NCBI GenBank assembly: GCA_037384065.1 | Contig: JARROJ010000007.1 | Coordinates: 1 to 64,000, forward strand | DNA: 64,000 nt | Source: JABDPF01 sp037384065 | GTDB lineage: Bacteria > Pseudomonadota > Gammaproteobacteria > Xanthomonadales > SZUA-36 | Direction of reading: 5' to 3' | Shown here: positions 34,409-42,987 of the stretch, one piece after another | How positions within the stretch are numbered: the first letter of the stretch is position 1 | Layout of the letters: every line of letters starts with the position of its first letter | The notes under the pieces: generated by a model | Databases searched by the model: none | What the model saw: only the letters and a program-made list of their open reading frames with translations | Told to the model about the DNA's origin: nothing | Translations under genes and position numbers: made by a program

Positions 34409-36034
34409 ATGAGCATCGACTGGATCGCCATCGCCCTGGGCGACGTCGCATGGATTACGCTCGCCTTCCTGATGGGGCTCGCAGCGCGGCTGATCGGCCT
34501 GCCGCCGATGATCGGCTTCCTGGCCACGGGGTTCCTGTTGAGCACCCAGGGGATCGTCACCGGCGAGCTCCTGCAAAAGCTCTCGGACCTCGGCATCACG
34601 CTGCTGTTGTTCTCGATCGGACTGAAACTGGACCTGCGCTCGCTCGCCCGGCCGCAGGTCTGGGGCGTCGCGAGCCTGCACATGGTCCTGATCACCCTGG
34701 GGTTCGGCGCGCTGCTGCTGGCCCTGGCCCTGGCCGGCGTGCCGCTGGCTTCCGGCCTCGCGCCCCATTCGGCGCTGCTCATCGCCTTTGCGCTGAGCTT
34801 TTCGAGCACGGTTTTCGTGGTCAAGCTGCTCGAAGACCGCGGCGAGATCAAGTCGCTGCACGGACGCATTTCCATCGGCGTGCTGATCGTCCAGGATATC
34901 GCCGCCGTGCTCTTCCTGGCCGCATCGACCGCCCGCCTGCCGTCGATCTGGGCCGTCGCGGTGATCATCGGTCTGTTCGCGGCGCGCCGGGTCCTCTACG
35001 GCGTGCTGCAACGGGTCGGGCACGGCGAATTGCTGGTGCTGTACGGCATCATTCTCGCGCTGGGTGGCGCCGAAGTGTTTGAAATGGTCGGCCTCAAGGG
35101 CGACCTCGGGGCGCTGGTGCTCGGCACGCTGATTGCGGGGCACGCGCGTTCCGACGAGCTCAACAAGACGATGATGGGCTTCAAGGACCTGTTCCTGCTC
35201 GGGTTTTTCCTGTCCATCGGGGTCGGTGGCATACCGACCCTCGAAATGGCGGCGCTCGCGTTGCTGCTGGTGCCGCTGGTGTTGGTCAAGAGCGGGGTGT
35301 TCTTCGCGCTGTTCTCGCGGTTCCGCCTGCGCGCCCGCACCTCGCTGCTGGCCAGCCGCAACCTGAGCCAGTACAGCGAGTTCGGCCTGATCGTGGTCGC
35401 CGTATCGGTGGCGAACGGCTGGCTTGCGGACGACTGGCTGCTGATCCTGTCGCTGGCCGTCACGTTCTCGTTTATTTTCGCCGCGGTCGCCATTCGTCCG
35501 GGAGACCGGCTGTACAGCGACCGCCGCGCGTTCTGGCAGCGCTTCCAGGCCGCCGACCTGGCGGATGACGAGAAGCCCATCGACATCAGCGATGCGCACA
35601 TCGTGATCGTCGGCATGGGCGGCGTCGGCAGCGGCGCCTACGATCACATGGAGGCGCGTTTTCCGGGACGGGTCGTCGGGGTGGACATCGCGCCCGAAAC
35701 CGTTCGCCGGCAACGGGAGGCGGGGCGCAAGGCGTTGCTGGGCGATCCCACCGACGCGGATTTCTGGGACCGGATCCATTTGCCCCGGGACATCGAGATG
35801 ATCATGCTGACCCTGCCCAGGGTCACGACGTCGCTGGCCGTCCTGCGGCAGTTGCGCGCCTCGAATTACCGCGGGCCGGTATCGGCGATCGCCCGCTATC
35901 CCGACGAGATACCGCGCCTGGAGGAATGCGGCGCGTCACTGGTGTTCAACATCTACACGGAGGCCGGGACGGGCTTTGCCGAGCACGTCATGGAATCCAC
36001 GACGCTGTGCGCGGATCTGGAGCGGAGCGTGTAG
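34409..36034 (+). CDS. CPA2-family monovalent cation:proton antiporter with Rossmann domain
   Basis: A 541-residue protein. About 12 membrane helices (5-370) carry LSDLGITLLLFSIGLKLDL, SFSSTVFVVKLLEDRG and VLIVQDIAAVLFL, the KefB/KefC-type core with the Asp of the QDI motif. The C-terminal NAD-binding domain starts at about 390 with VIVGMGGVGSGAYDHME. No TrkA-C domain follows. Such proteins move K+ or Na+ against protons, often gated by nucleotides or glutathione adducts. A TAGAAT at 34331-34336 is a candidate -10. Confidence 0.87.
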   Translation: MSIDWIAIALGDVAWITLAFLMGLAARLIGLPPMIGFLATGFLLSTQGIVTGELLQKLSDLGITLLLFSIGLKLDLRSLARPQVWGVASLHMVLITLGFGALLLALALAGVPLASGLAPHSALLIAFALSFSSTVFVVKLLEDRGEIKSLHGRISIGVLIVQDIAAVLFLAASTARLPSIWAVAVIIGLFAARRVLYGVLQRVGHGELLVLYGIILALGGAEVFEMVGLKGDLGALVLGTLIAGHARSDELNKTMMGFKDLFLLGFFLSIGVGGIPTLEMAALALLLVPLVLVKSGVFFALFSRFRLRARTSLLASRNLSQYSEFGLIVVAVSVANGWLADDWLLILSLAVTFSFIFAAVAIRPGDRLYSDRRAFWQRFQAADLADDEKPIDISDAHIVIVGMGGVGSGAYDHMEARFPGRVVGVDIAPETVRRQREAGRKALLGDPTDADFWDRIHLPRDIEMIMLTLPRVTTSLAVLRQLRASNYRGPVSAIARYPDEIPRLEECGASLVFNIYTEAGTGFAEHVMESTTLCADLERSV

Positions 36035-36162
36035 GAAATTTACCCGAGTGCCCGGCGGGCGGTCGAATCCGGCCGGAATCCCCGTTAAGATGAACCGGCA
36101 CTCGAGAACGGTGCAAGGGGCTTGAAACATACTGTTCGAATTGGGGAAAAAAGGGGAAACAC

Positions 36163-36801
36163 ATGATCAGGGTTCTCGTGGTGGACGACCATGAACTCGT
36201 CCGAATCGGTCTGCGCCAGACATTGAGCGACTATCCGTCCATCCAGGTTGCAGGGGAGGCTACGGACGGCGAAACAGCGCTCGTCATGAGTCGGAAACTG
36301 CGGCCGGACGTCGTCCTGCTGGATGTCGAGATGCCGGGCCTGTCCGGGTTCGAAGTGACCAGCCGCCTGCGACAGGCGTCGCCGGCGCCCGGCGTCATCA
36401 TTCTTTCCGTGCATGAAAAACGGCCGTACCCCGAACGGTTGCTGGACGCCGGCGCCGCGGGTTACCTGACCAAGGGATGCCCGGCGACCGAACTCATCGA
36501 TGCCATCCGCACGGTGGCGGCCGGTGGACGGCACATCGGTTCGCGGATCGCGCAGAAAATGGCGCTGGACCTGTTGCCCGGCGGCCGGGGCTCGCCGTTC
36601 GATGAACTGTCCACGCGGGAAATGGAGGTGATGCTGATGTTGGCGGATGGCAAGAAAATCGCCGAAATTGCACGGGTCATGCACCTGAGCCCCAAGACCG
36701 TCGCAACCTACAAATACCGGATTTTCGAGAAGCTGGATACCCGGAACGACGTGGCCATGACCCGCATGGCGATGCGCTACGGCCTGGTGGCGGCGAACTG
36801 A
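36163..36801 (+). CDS. uvrY: UvrY/GacA-type response regulator (NarL/LuxR family)
   Basis: A 212-residue regulator. The receiver domain has VLVVDDHELVRIGL, phospho-acceptor Asp54 in VVLLDVEMPGLSG and the Lys in AAGYLTKGC. The LuxR-type HTH is in LSTREMEVMLMLADGKKIAE and HLSPKTVATYKYRIFEKL. The opening VDDHELVR and YLTKGC fit UvrY/GacA, the regulator that drives CsrA-antagonising small RNAs. In pseudomonads and E. coli it sits next to uvrC; here uvrC-pgsA is 14 kb away. A GGGGAAA precedes the ATG. Confidence 0.85.
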   Translation: MIRVLVVDDHELVRIGLRQTLSDYPSIQVAGEATDGETALVMSRKLRPDVVLLDVEMPGLSGFEVTSRLRQASPAPGVIILSVHEKRPYPERLLDAGAAGYLTKGCPATELIDAIRTVAAGGRHIGSRIAQKMALDLLPGGRGSPFDELSTREMEVMLMLADGKKIAEIARVMHLSPKTVATYKYRIFEKLDTRNDVAMTRMAMRYGLVAAN

Positions 36802-36804
36802 AAT

Positions 36805-36830
36805 CCGGGCCGCCCGGTCGGGCGGCCCGG
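36805..36830. terminator. Strong hairpin between uvrY and rne (convergent)
   Basis: CCGGGCCGCCC (36805-36815) and GGGCGGCCCGG (36820-36830) form an 11-bp GC-only stem with a 4-nt loop. It lies between two convergent genes and could end transcription from both sides, although T-runs are lacking. Confidence 0.6.
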
Positions 36831-36840
36831 AATCGGATCA

Positions 36841-39618
36841 TCAGTCGGACGAGGGGCGTTCCTTTTCGCTCTTTTCGGACGGTTCCTTTTTCGAGCCGCC
36901 TTCGGATTTCGAACGGTCGCCGGCCGGTTTCAGGGTGTAGATGCCCTTGTCGTCGCGAACGACCTCTACCGACGGTTTGCCCGCGCCGGAACCGCCGGGC
37001 GCGTTACCGGCCTCGGGTTTCGGTTTCGCGGGCTCGGGCCGGCTCGCGGTTTGGCCGCTGGAATCGGAGGCGGGCGGCCTGGTCGATTCATCGGGCCTGG
37101 TCTGATTAGCCGCGCGTTCAGCGGATCCGCTGTCGTCTGCCGGCCCGGTGTGCGCGGACGAGCGCTTCTCCGCGGGCGCGGTGGTCGATTTGCCCGTGTC
37201 GCCGGAGGTCGGTTTGCCCGTGTCGCCGGAGGCCGGTTTACCCGTGTCGCCGGAGGTCGGTCCGTCGCCGGTCCGGGCGGCGCTCTGCTCGCTCGGCGTT
37301 GAAGAGGAGACCATCGCCTTGTTGCTGGCGTCGGGCGCCTTGTCTCCGGCCGATGTGCCCGAGTCGCCCCTGTCGGCGGCAGGCTTGCCGCTGCGCTGAT
37401 CGCCGCGTTGACCGGTGTCGCCGGCATCCGGACGTTGATCCGGTTTCGGCGCGTTCCGGTTGTCGCGCTGCCGGCTGCCGGCCGTCTGGTACGGCGAGCG
37501 ACGGCGCCGGGACTTCTTCGGCTGCCCGCCCGTGGCGTCGTCTGACGAGCCCCTGGCCTGGTTGCCCTGGTCGCCGGCCTGCTTCGCGGTGTTCTGCTCG
37601 CCGTCCTGCTGCGGTTTCTGCTGCTGTTTCTGTGGCGCCTTCTTCTTGCCGGTTTTCTTGCCGGTCTTTTTGCCGGTCTTCTTGCGCGGCGCTTTTTTCT
37701 TTACCTGCTTGCCGCCGTCCGGACCGCCATCGGGAGAGCGGCTGGTCTTTTTCTTGCCGCCACGGCGCTTCTTGCGGGTAGACGACCCGGCGGAATCCCG
37801 GCCATCGCCACTCTTTGCCGCCGGCGTGCCCTTCTTTGCCGCCGGTGCGACGCGCTCGGTCTGAGCCGCCTTGCTGGCGGCCTTCTTGCGCGCACCGCGC
37901 GCCTCACCGTCCTTTTCGTCGCGCTCGTCGTTGGCAAAGAAGCGTGCGAACAACTGGCTGAAGAACCCGGGCTTGGGCAGCGGCTCAGGCTCCGGGCTTT
38001 CCTCGCGAACGGGAACCGGTCGGCTCGGCGCCACGCGGCTGACCGCGGGTACCGGCGCTCCGGTCCCGGCCATTTGCGTTTCGCCACTGGCGACCAATTC
38101 GGGTTCGGGCTGGGTGACGCTCAGGTAGCTCGGGTCGGCGCTGACCTCGCTCTTGCGCAGGCGATGGATTTCGAACCGCGGGCGCTCCATGTACTCGTTG
38201 GCGATGATCAGGATCGGCACGCCGTGGCGCGACTCGATTTCCGCGACGGCCTTGCGCTTCTCGTTCAACAGGAAGTTGGCCACCGTCAGCGGCGCCTGCA
38301 CCATGACCTGGCCCGTGAACTCCTTCATGCACTCTTCTTCGACCAGGCGCAGGATGGACAGCGCCAGCGATTCGACGCTTCGAATCGTGCCGTGGCCCTC
38401 ACAACGCGGGCAGGGCTCCTGGCTGGATTCACCCAGCGACGGCCGCAGTCGCTGACGCGACATTTCGAGCAGACCGAAGCGCGAGATGCGGCCGGTCTGG
38501 ACCCGGGCCTTGTCGATCTGCAGCGCGTGGCGCAGGCGTTCCTCGACGGCGCGCTGGTGCTTGCGGTCCATCATGTCGATGAAGTCGATGACGATCAGGC
38601 CGCCGAGATCGCGCAGGCGCAACTGGCGGGCGATTTCGTCCGCGGCCTCGAGATTGGTCTGGTACGCCGTGTCCTCGATGTCCGCGCCTTTCGTGGCGCG
38701 CGCCGAGTTGATGTCGATGGACAGCAGGGCCTCGGTGTGATCGATGACCAGGGCGCCGCCGGACGGCAGGTGCACCGTGCGCGCGAACGCGGATTCGATC
38801 TGGCTCTCGATCTGGAAGCGGTTGAACAGCGGCACGGCGTCGTCGTAGCGCTTCAACTTGCGGACGTTGTGCGGCATGACCTGTTGCACGAACTCGCGGG
38901 CGTCGTTCAGGACCTGCTCGTTGTCGATCAGGATTTCGCCGATGTCGCTGCGCAGGTGATCGCGCAACGCGCGAATGATCAGGTTGCTTTCCTGGTAGAT
39001 CAGGAACGGCGCGGAGCGTTCCTCCGCGGCTTTCTCGATCGCACCCCAGAGTTGCAGCAGGTAATCGAGGTCCCATTGCAGCTCTTCGGCTTCGCGGCCC
39101 ACGCCGGCGGTCCGCACGATGATGCCGACGTTGTCCGGTGTGATGACCTGCTGCAGTTGTTCGCGCAGTTCGGTGCGGTCGTCGCCGCTGATCCGGCGCG
39201 AGACGCCCCCGGCCTTGGGGTTGGTGGGCATCAGGACCAGGTAGCGACCGGCGAGCGAGATGTACGTCGTCAGGGCGGCGCCCTTGTTGCCGCGCTCCTC
39301 TTTCTCGACCTGGACAATGACTTCCTGGCCTTCCTTCATGACGTCCCGGATGGACGGCTTGCCTTCCTTCGTGGGCTGCCGGGCCCAGGCCTCGGGGCAG
39401 ATCTCCTTGAACGGCAGGAAGCCGTGGCGGGTGGAGCCGAAATCGACGAAGCAGGCCTCAAGGGACGGTTCGATCCGGGTGATGCGGCCCTTGTAGACGT
39501 TGGCTTTTTTCTGTTCCTGGGAGGGGACTTCGATGTCCAGATCGATCAACAACTGGCCGTCAGCGACGGCGACACGCAACTCTTCTGGCTGAGTCGCGTT
39601 GATCAGCATTCTCTTCAT
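36841..39618 (-). CDS. rne: Ribonuclease E
   Basis: A 925-residue endoribonuclease from ATG at 39618 (GAGGA at 8 nt), opening MKRMLINATQPEELRVAV. The catalytic half has the S1 domain (about 38-120), the Mg2+ aspartates in LSIDINSARATKG and IVIDFIDMMDRKH, and the Zn-link CPRCEGHG. The C-terminal half (from about 525) is low-complexity: Lys-rich KKTGKKTGKK blocks, Arg-rich RNA-binding patches and three 8-residue SGDTGKP repeats. It ends with a short conserved-looking EVVRDDKGIYTLKPAG. It should scaffold an RNA degradosome. Confidence 0.95.
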   Translation of the reverse strand: MKRMLINATQPEELRVAVADGQLLIDLDIEVPSQEQKKANVYKGRITRIEPSLEACFVDFGSTRHGFLPFKEICPEAWARQPTKEGKPSIRDVMKEGQEVIVQVEKEERGNKGAALTTYISLAGRYLVLMPTNPKAGGVSRRISGDDRTELREQLQQVITPDNVGIIVRTAGVGREAEELQWDLDYLLQLWGAIEKAAEERSAPFLIYQESNLIIRALRDHLRSDIGEILIDNEQVLNDAREFVQQVMPHNVRKLKRYDDAVPLFNRFQIESQIESAFARTVHLPSGGALVIDHTEALLSIDINSARATKGADIEDTAYQTNLEAADEIARQLRLRDLGGLIVIDFIDMMDRKHQRAVEERLRHALQIDKARVQTGRISRFGLLEMSRQRLRPSLGESSQEPCPRCEGHGTIRSVESLALSILRLVEEECMKEFTGQVMVQAPLTVANFLLNEKRKAVAEIESRHGVPILIIANEYMERPRFEIHRLRKSEVSADPSYLSVTQPEPELVASGETQMAGTGAPVPAVSRVAPSRPVPVREESPEPEPLPKPGFFSQLFARFFANDERDEKDGEARGARKKAASKAAQTERVAPAAKKGTPAAKSGDGRDSAGSSTRKKRRGGKKKTSRSPDGGPDGGKQVKKKAPRKKTGKKTGKKTGKKKAPQKQQQKPQQDGEQNTAKQAGDQGNQARGSSDDATGGQPKKSRRRRSPYQTAGSRQRDNRNAPKPDQRPDAGDTGQRGDQRSGKPAADRGDSGTSAGDKAPDASNKAMVSSSTPSEQSAARTGDGPTSGDTGKPASGDTGKPTSGDTGKSTTAPAEKRSSAHTGPADDSGSAERAANQTRPDESTRPPASDSSGQTASRPEPAKPKPEAGNAPGGSGAGKPSVEVVRDDKGIYTLKPAGDRSKSEGGSKKEPSEKSEKERPSSD
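37189..37260. repeat. Three 24-nt tandem repeats inside rne
   Basis: Units 37189-37212, 37213-37236 and 37237-37260 differ by one or two bases and encode 8-residue SGDTGKP-type blocks in the disordered tail. A second, 12-nt periodicity lies at about 37643-37690 (TGKK). Confidence 0.85.
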
Positions 39619-39941
39619 TGTATTGTTCCTCAGGCATCCTGGCCTGAACACGCACTACAGGCGGTGCCCCCGGGCGCCGCATTCACGTGATCCGTGCTCC
39701 CGGCCCTTCGTTCCGACAGGGGCCAGGCTTGCCATTTTCTGTTTTCGTTATGGCGGACCGAAACTCGGCCGCTCTCAAGGACGATCCGTCAGGACCGTCG
39801 CAGCAATTCAGTATCTGGAATCGCGACCCCGCGGTTCCCGATCGGGGAAATCCGTCGTCCGGGTTGGAATTCGGTGCGAAGCGCCCGGATTCGAGGGCCG
39901 GCCGCCGTGGTGTTCGAAGGCCGGCGCGCGGTATACCAGAA
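39619..39941 (-). other. Long 5' untranslated leader of rne
   Basis: The 372-nt gap between rne and rluC (39619-39990) holds no convincing gene. From the promoter at 39976-39948 the rne transcript would begin near 39941 and carry about 323 nt of leader. E. coli rne has a leader of similar size whose hairpins let RNase E limit its own mRNA; the same role is plausible here but the folding has not been computed. Confidence 0.55.
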
Positions 39942-39947
39942 CGCTGT

Positions 39948-39976
39948 AATATAGCAGTCATTCTGCGGTCTATCAA
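39948..39976 (-). promoter_or_regulatory. Sigma-70 promoter of rne
   Basis: On the minus strand TTGATA (39976-39971), a 17-nt spacer and TATATT (39953-39948) form a near-consensus promoter, the best in the window. It is close to the rluC start at 39991, so both genes' control signals lie together. Confidence 0.8.
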
Positions 39977-39990
39977 TGAGTTAAACGCGA

Positions 39991-40926
39991 ATGCCAGAAC
40001 AGGAGAAAGCCGGGGGCGTGCAGCTCGTCGAGGTCGATTCCGACCGGGACGGCCAGCGGGTCGATAATTTCCTCAGCGCGCGTCTGCGGGGGCTGCCGCG
40101 CTCGCTGGTCTACCGGATTATTCGGACCGGACAGGTACGGATCAACGGGAAACGCTGCAAGCCGTCGACCCGCCTGAGCACCGGCGACACGGTTCGAATC
40201 CCGCCCGCACCGCGCGCTGCGGGCGAGGCCGTCGGGGTGCCGGAGTCCGCGTGCGCTGCCGTGCGCGCGGCCGTCCTGTACGAAGACGACGACCTGCTGG
40301 TGGTGGACAAGCCGGCCGGCATGGCGGTGCATGCGGGCAGCGGACTCGCCTGGGGTCTGATCGACGCCCTGCGCCAGGACCGGCCGGGGCAGTTCCTCGA
40401 ACTGGTGCATCGCCTGGACCGGGAAACCAGCGGCTGCCTGTTATTGGCCCGCAACGGCGCCGAACTCAAGCGCCTGGGCGGACTGTTCCGCGCCGGCACG
40501 GTCGCCAAATTCTACCTCTGCCTGCTGGATGGCCAGCTGCCGCAGGACCGGGTCGAGGTCGACGCGCCGTTGGCGCGCGTCACGGCGGGGCAGCGCCGGC
40601 TGGTCGAGGTGTCGACGTCGGGCAAGCCCGCTCTGACCCGCTTCCGGCGGCTCGAATCTCTGGCCGAAGGCACCTACGCGGAGGCCGAGTTGCTGACCGG
40701 ACGAACCCACCAGATTCGCGTGCATGCGGCGCACCTCGGCATGCCGCTGGCCGGGGACGACAAGTACGCCGGACGCGAGGCGCAGCGCCAGTGGCGCCGG
40801 CGGGGCTTGCGGCGCGTCTTCCTGCACGCGCACCGGGTGGTGGTGCCGCGGCCCGACGGAACGACGCTGGAACTCGACGCGCCACTGCCCGACGACCTGC
40901 GCCGGGTGCTGGACGCACTGCACTGA
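39991..40926 (+). CDS. rluC: 23S rRNA pseudouridine synthase RluC
   Basis: A 311-residue protein. An S4 RNA-binding domain (about 20-85) is followed by the RluA-family catalytic domain with LVHRLDRETSGCLLLA (Asp in RLD) and LLTGRTHQIRVHAAHLG. It would make pseudouridines at 955, 2504 and 2580 of 23S rRNA by analogy with E. coli RluC. Position opposite rne is the same as in E. coli, which supports RluC over RluD. The ribosome site is weak. Confidence 0.9.
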   Translation: MPEQEKAGGVQLVEVDSDRDGQRVDNFLSARLRGLPRSLVYRIIRTGQVRINGKRCKPSTRLSTGDTVRIPPAPRAAGEAVGVPESACAAVRAAVLYEDDDLLVVDKPAGMAVHAGSGLAWGLIDALRQDRPGQFLELVHRLDRETSGCLLLARNGAELKRLGGLFRAGTVAKFYLCLLDGQLPQDRVEVDAPLARVTAGQRRLVEVSTSGKPALTRFRRLESLAEGTYAEAELLTGRTHQIRVHAAHLGMPLAGDDKYAGREAQRQWRRRGLRRVFLHAHRVVVPRPDGTTLELDAPLPDDLRRVLDALH

Positions 40927-41015
40927 ACGCGCGCGCAGCCGGGCGTGAATTTCCTACAGCGGGACGCGGCGGACGGGGTGGTGCCCTACCGGCGCGTGTG
41001 CTGTAATTGCGCGCA

Positions 41016-42293
41016 ATGTACAAGCCACTCGAAGCCTTCGTCGGTCTGCGCTACGTGCGCGCGAAGCGGCGCAACCATTTCATCTCGTTCATCTCGCTGA
41101 TCTCGATGCTGGGCATCGCGCTCGGTGTGACGACGCTGATTACCGTGATTTCGGTCATGAACGGCTTTGAAAAGGAGCTGCGGGCGCGCATCCTCGGCGC
41201 TATCGCCCATGCCACCATTCAGCCGTTGGAAGGCTCGCTGAACGACTGGCGAACGGTCATCGACGAGGTCGAACGGCACCCCGAAGTCGACGGCGCGGCG
41301 CCGTACATCGAGGAGGGCGTCTGGTTGCAGGGCCGCGAGTCGAGCGGCGCGTTCATCCGCGGCGTGGAACCGGCCTTTGAGCGCAATGTCTCCGAGGTCG
41401 CCGACAAGATGCTGTACGGAAGGCTCGATGACCTCAAGGCGGGCGAGTTCGGGATCATTCTCGGCATCGGCCTGGCCTCGCGGCTGCGTGTCGGGCCGGG
41501 CGATTCGGTTACGGTCATCGCGCCGCGGCTGAAGGCAACCCCGGTCGGCGCAACGCCGCTGATGAAGCGGTTCACGGTGGTCGGCGCGTTCGAGTTCGGG
41601 GAATTCGAAAACGACTCCGCGCTGGCTCTTGTGCACATGGCCGATGCGGCGCGGTTGTTGCGCATCCCGGAGGGCGATGCGGGCGGTGTGCGCCTGCACC
41701 TGAAGGACCTGTATCGCGCCTGGGCCGTCGCCCGCGACCTGTCGACCGAACTGATGGAATCGACGCCGACGTCGACGGGCGGAACGCGCTACTACACGGT
41801 CCGCGACTGGACCCAGGAGCGCGGCAATCTTTTTCAGGCCGTGAAAACGGAGAAAACGGTGATGTGGGTGATCCTGTCGCTGATTATCGCGGTGGCGGCC
41901 TTCAACATCATCTCGATGCTGGTCATGGTGGTGACCGACAAGCAGCCGGACATTGCGATTCTGAAGACCATGGGGGCGCGGGACGGAACGATCATGCGCG
42001 TGTTCATGATCCAGGGCAGCGTGATCGGTGTGGTGGGCACATTGCTCGGGGTCGTTGGGGGCATCCTGCTGGCGCTGAACATCGGTGCGGTCGTGCCCTT
42101 CCTGGAGCAGCTGTTCGGATTCAGCCTGTTTCCGGCGGACATTTATTACATCACCGAGCTGCCGTCGGATCTGCAGGCCGCGGACGTCCTCAAATTCGCC
42201 CTGATGGCGCTCGCCATGTCCCTTCTGTCGACCCTGTACCCGTCGTGGCGCGCGGCGCGCACGCATCCCGCGGAGGCGCTTCGCTATGAGTGA
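41016..42293 (+). CDS. lolC: LolC/LolE-type lipoprotein-releasing ABC permease
   Basis: A 425-residue inner-membrane protein from the ATG at 41016 (a TTG at 41007 is an alternative). One helix near 25-50, a large periplasmic domain (about 60-270) and three helices (about 275-410) give the FtsX/MacB-type topology. The text ISMLGIALGVTTLITVISVMNGF (in parts: ISMLGIALGV, ISVMNGF) and the ending YPSWRAARTHPAEALRYE are typical. With LolD it releases lipoproteins to LolA. No second permease (LolE) is present. No ribosome site is seen; TGTAAT at 41002-41007 would allow a nearly leaderless mRNA. Confidence 0.9.
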   Translation: MYKPLEAFVGLRYVRAKRRNHFISFISLISMLGIALGVTTLITVISVMNGFEKELRARILGAIAHATIQPLEGSLNDWRTVIDEVERHPEVDGAAPYIEEGVWLQGRESSGAFIRGVEPAFERNVSEVADKMLYGRLDDLKAGEFGIILGIGLASRLRVGPGDSVTVIAPRLKATPVGATPLMKRFTVVGAFEFGEFENDSALALVHMADAARLLRIPEGDAGGVRLHLKDLYRAWAVARDLSTELMESTPTSTGGTRYYTVRDWTQERGNLFQAVKTEKTVMWVILSLIIAVAAFNIISMLVMVVTDKQPDIAILKTMGARDGTIMRVFMIQGSVIGVVGTLLGVVGGILLALNIGAVVPFLEQLFGFSLFPADIYYITELPSDLQAADVLKFALMALAMSLLSTLYPSWRAARTHPAEALRYE

Positions 42294-42972
42294 GGTGGTG
42301 CTGGAGGCGAGGGGCATCGTCAAGACGTTCCGTCAGGGGCCGCGGGAGGTTCGGGTTCTGCGCGGCGTGGACCTCGAACTGCGGGCCGGTCAATCGCTGG
42401 CGGTGGTCGGTGTCTCCGGGGCGGGCAAGAGCACGCTCCTGCACATCCTGGGCGGCCTCGACCGACCCGACGCCGGCGACGTGCTCGTGAACGACCGGTC
42501 GCTGTGGTCAATGGGGACCACGGAGCGCAATCGGGTCCGCAACCGCTCGATGGGCTTCGTCTACCAGTTCCACCACCTGCTCAATGAGTTCACGGCGCTC
42601 GAAAACGTCGCCATGCCGCTGCTGATTCGCGGTGACACGGTCGAGGCGGCGAACCGCCAGGCGCGGGAGATTCTCGACCGGGTCGGTCTGGCGGATCGCC
42701 TGAACCACAAGCCGGGCGAGCTGTCGGGCGGAGAACGCCAGCGCGCGGCGGTAGCCCGGGCCCTGGTCGGTAAACCACGGGTGGTGCTCGGCGACGAACC
42801 GACCGGCAACCTCGACGAGCGGACGGCGGACCACGTCTATGGCCTGATGCTGGAACTGAACCGCGCGCTGGGTACCAGCCTGTTGCTGGTGACCCACGAC
42901 CGCAGCCTCGCGGCCCGCATGGACCGCCAGTGCGAATTGCATCTCGGGACGATGCGGGAGGCGGGAGGCTGA
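42286..42972 (+). CDS. lolD: Lipoprotein-releasing ABC transporter ATPase LolD
   Basis: A 228-residue ABC ATPase overlapping lolC by 8 nt. Walker A GVSGAGKSTLLH, signature LSGGERQRAAVARALV, Walker B VLGDEPTGNLDE and the switch His in LLVTHDRSLA are intact. The Q-loop segment YQFHHLLNEFTALENV is LolD-specific. It powers LolC in extracting mature lipoproteins from the inner membrane. Confidence 0.93.
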   Translation: MSEVVLEARGIVKTFRQGPREVRVLRGVDLELRAGQSLAVVGVSGAGKSTLLHILGGLDRPDAGDVLVNDRSLWSMGTTERNRVRNRSMGFVYQFHHLLNEFTALENVAMPLLIRGDTVEAANRQAREILDRVGLADRLNHKPGELSGGERQRAAVARALVGKPRVVLGDEPTGNLDERTADHVYGLMLELNRALGTSLLLVTHDRSLAARMDRQCELHLGTMREAGG

Positions 42973-42987
42973 CCCGACGATAGGGGG

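Noticed and set aside
34368..34412. Short leader peptide frame before the CPA2 antiporter (MNRLARPRRVTERP)
   Set aside because: No ribosome site, no regulatory codon run and no attenuator hairpin after it.
37189..37260. CRISPR-like short repeats
   Set aside because: The units are contiguous without spacers and encode in-frame protein repeats in rne.
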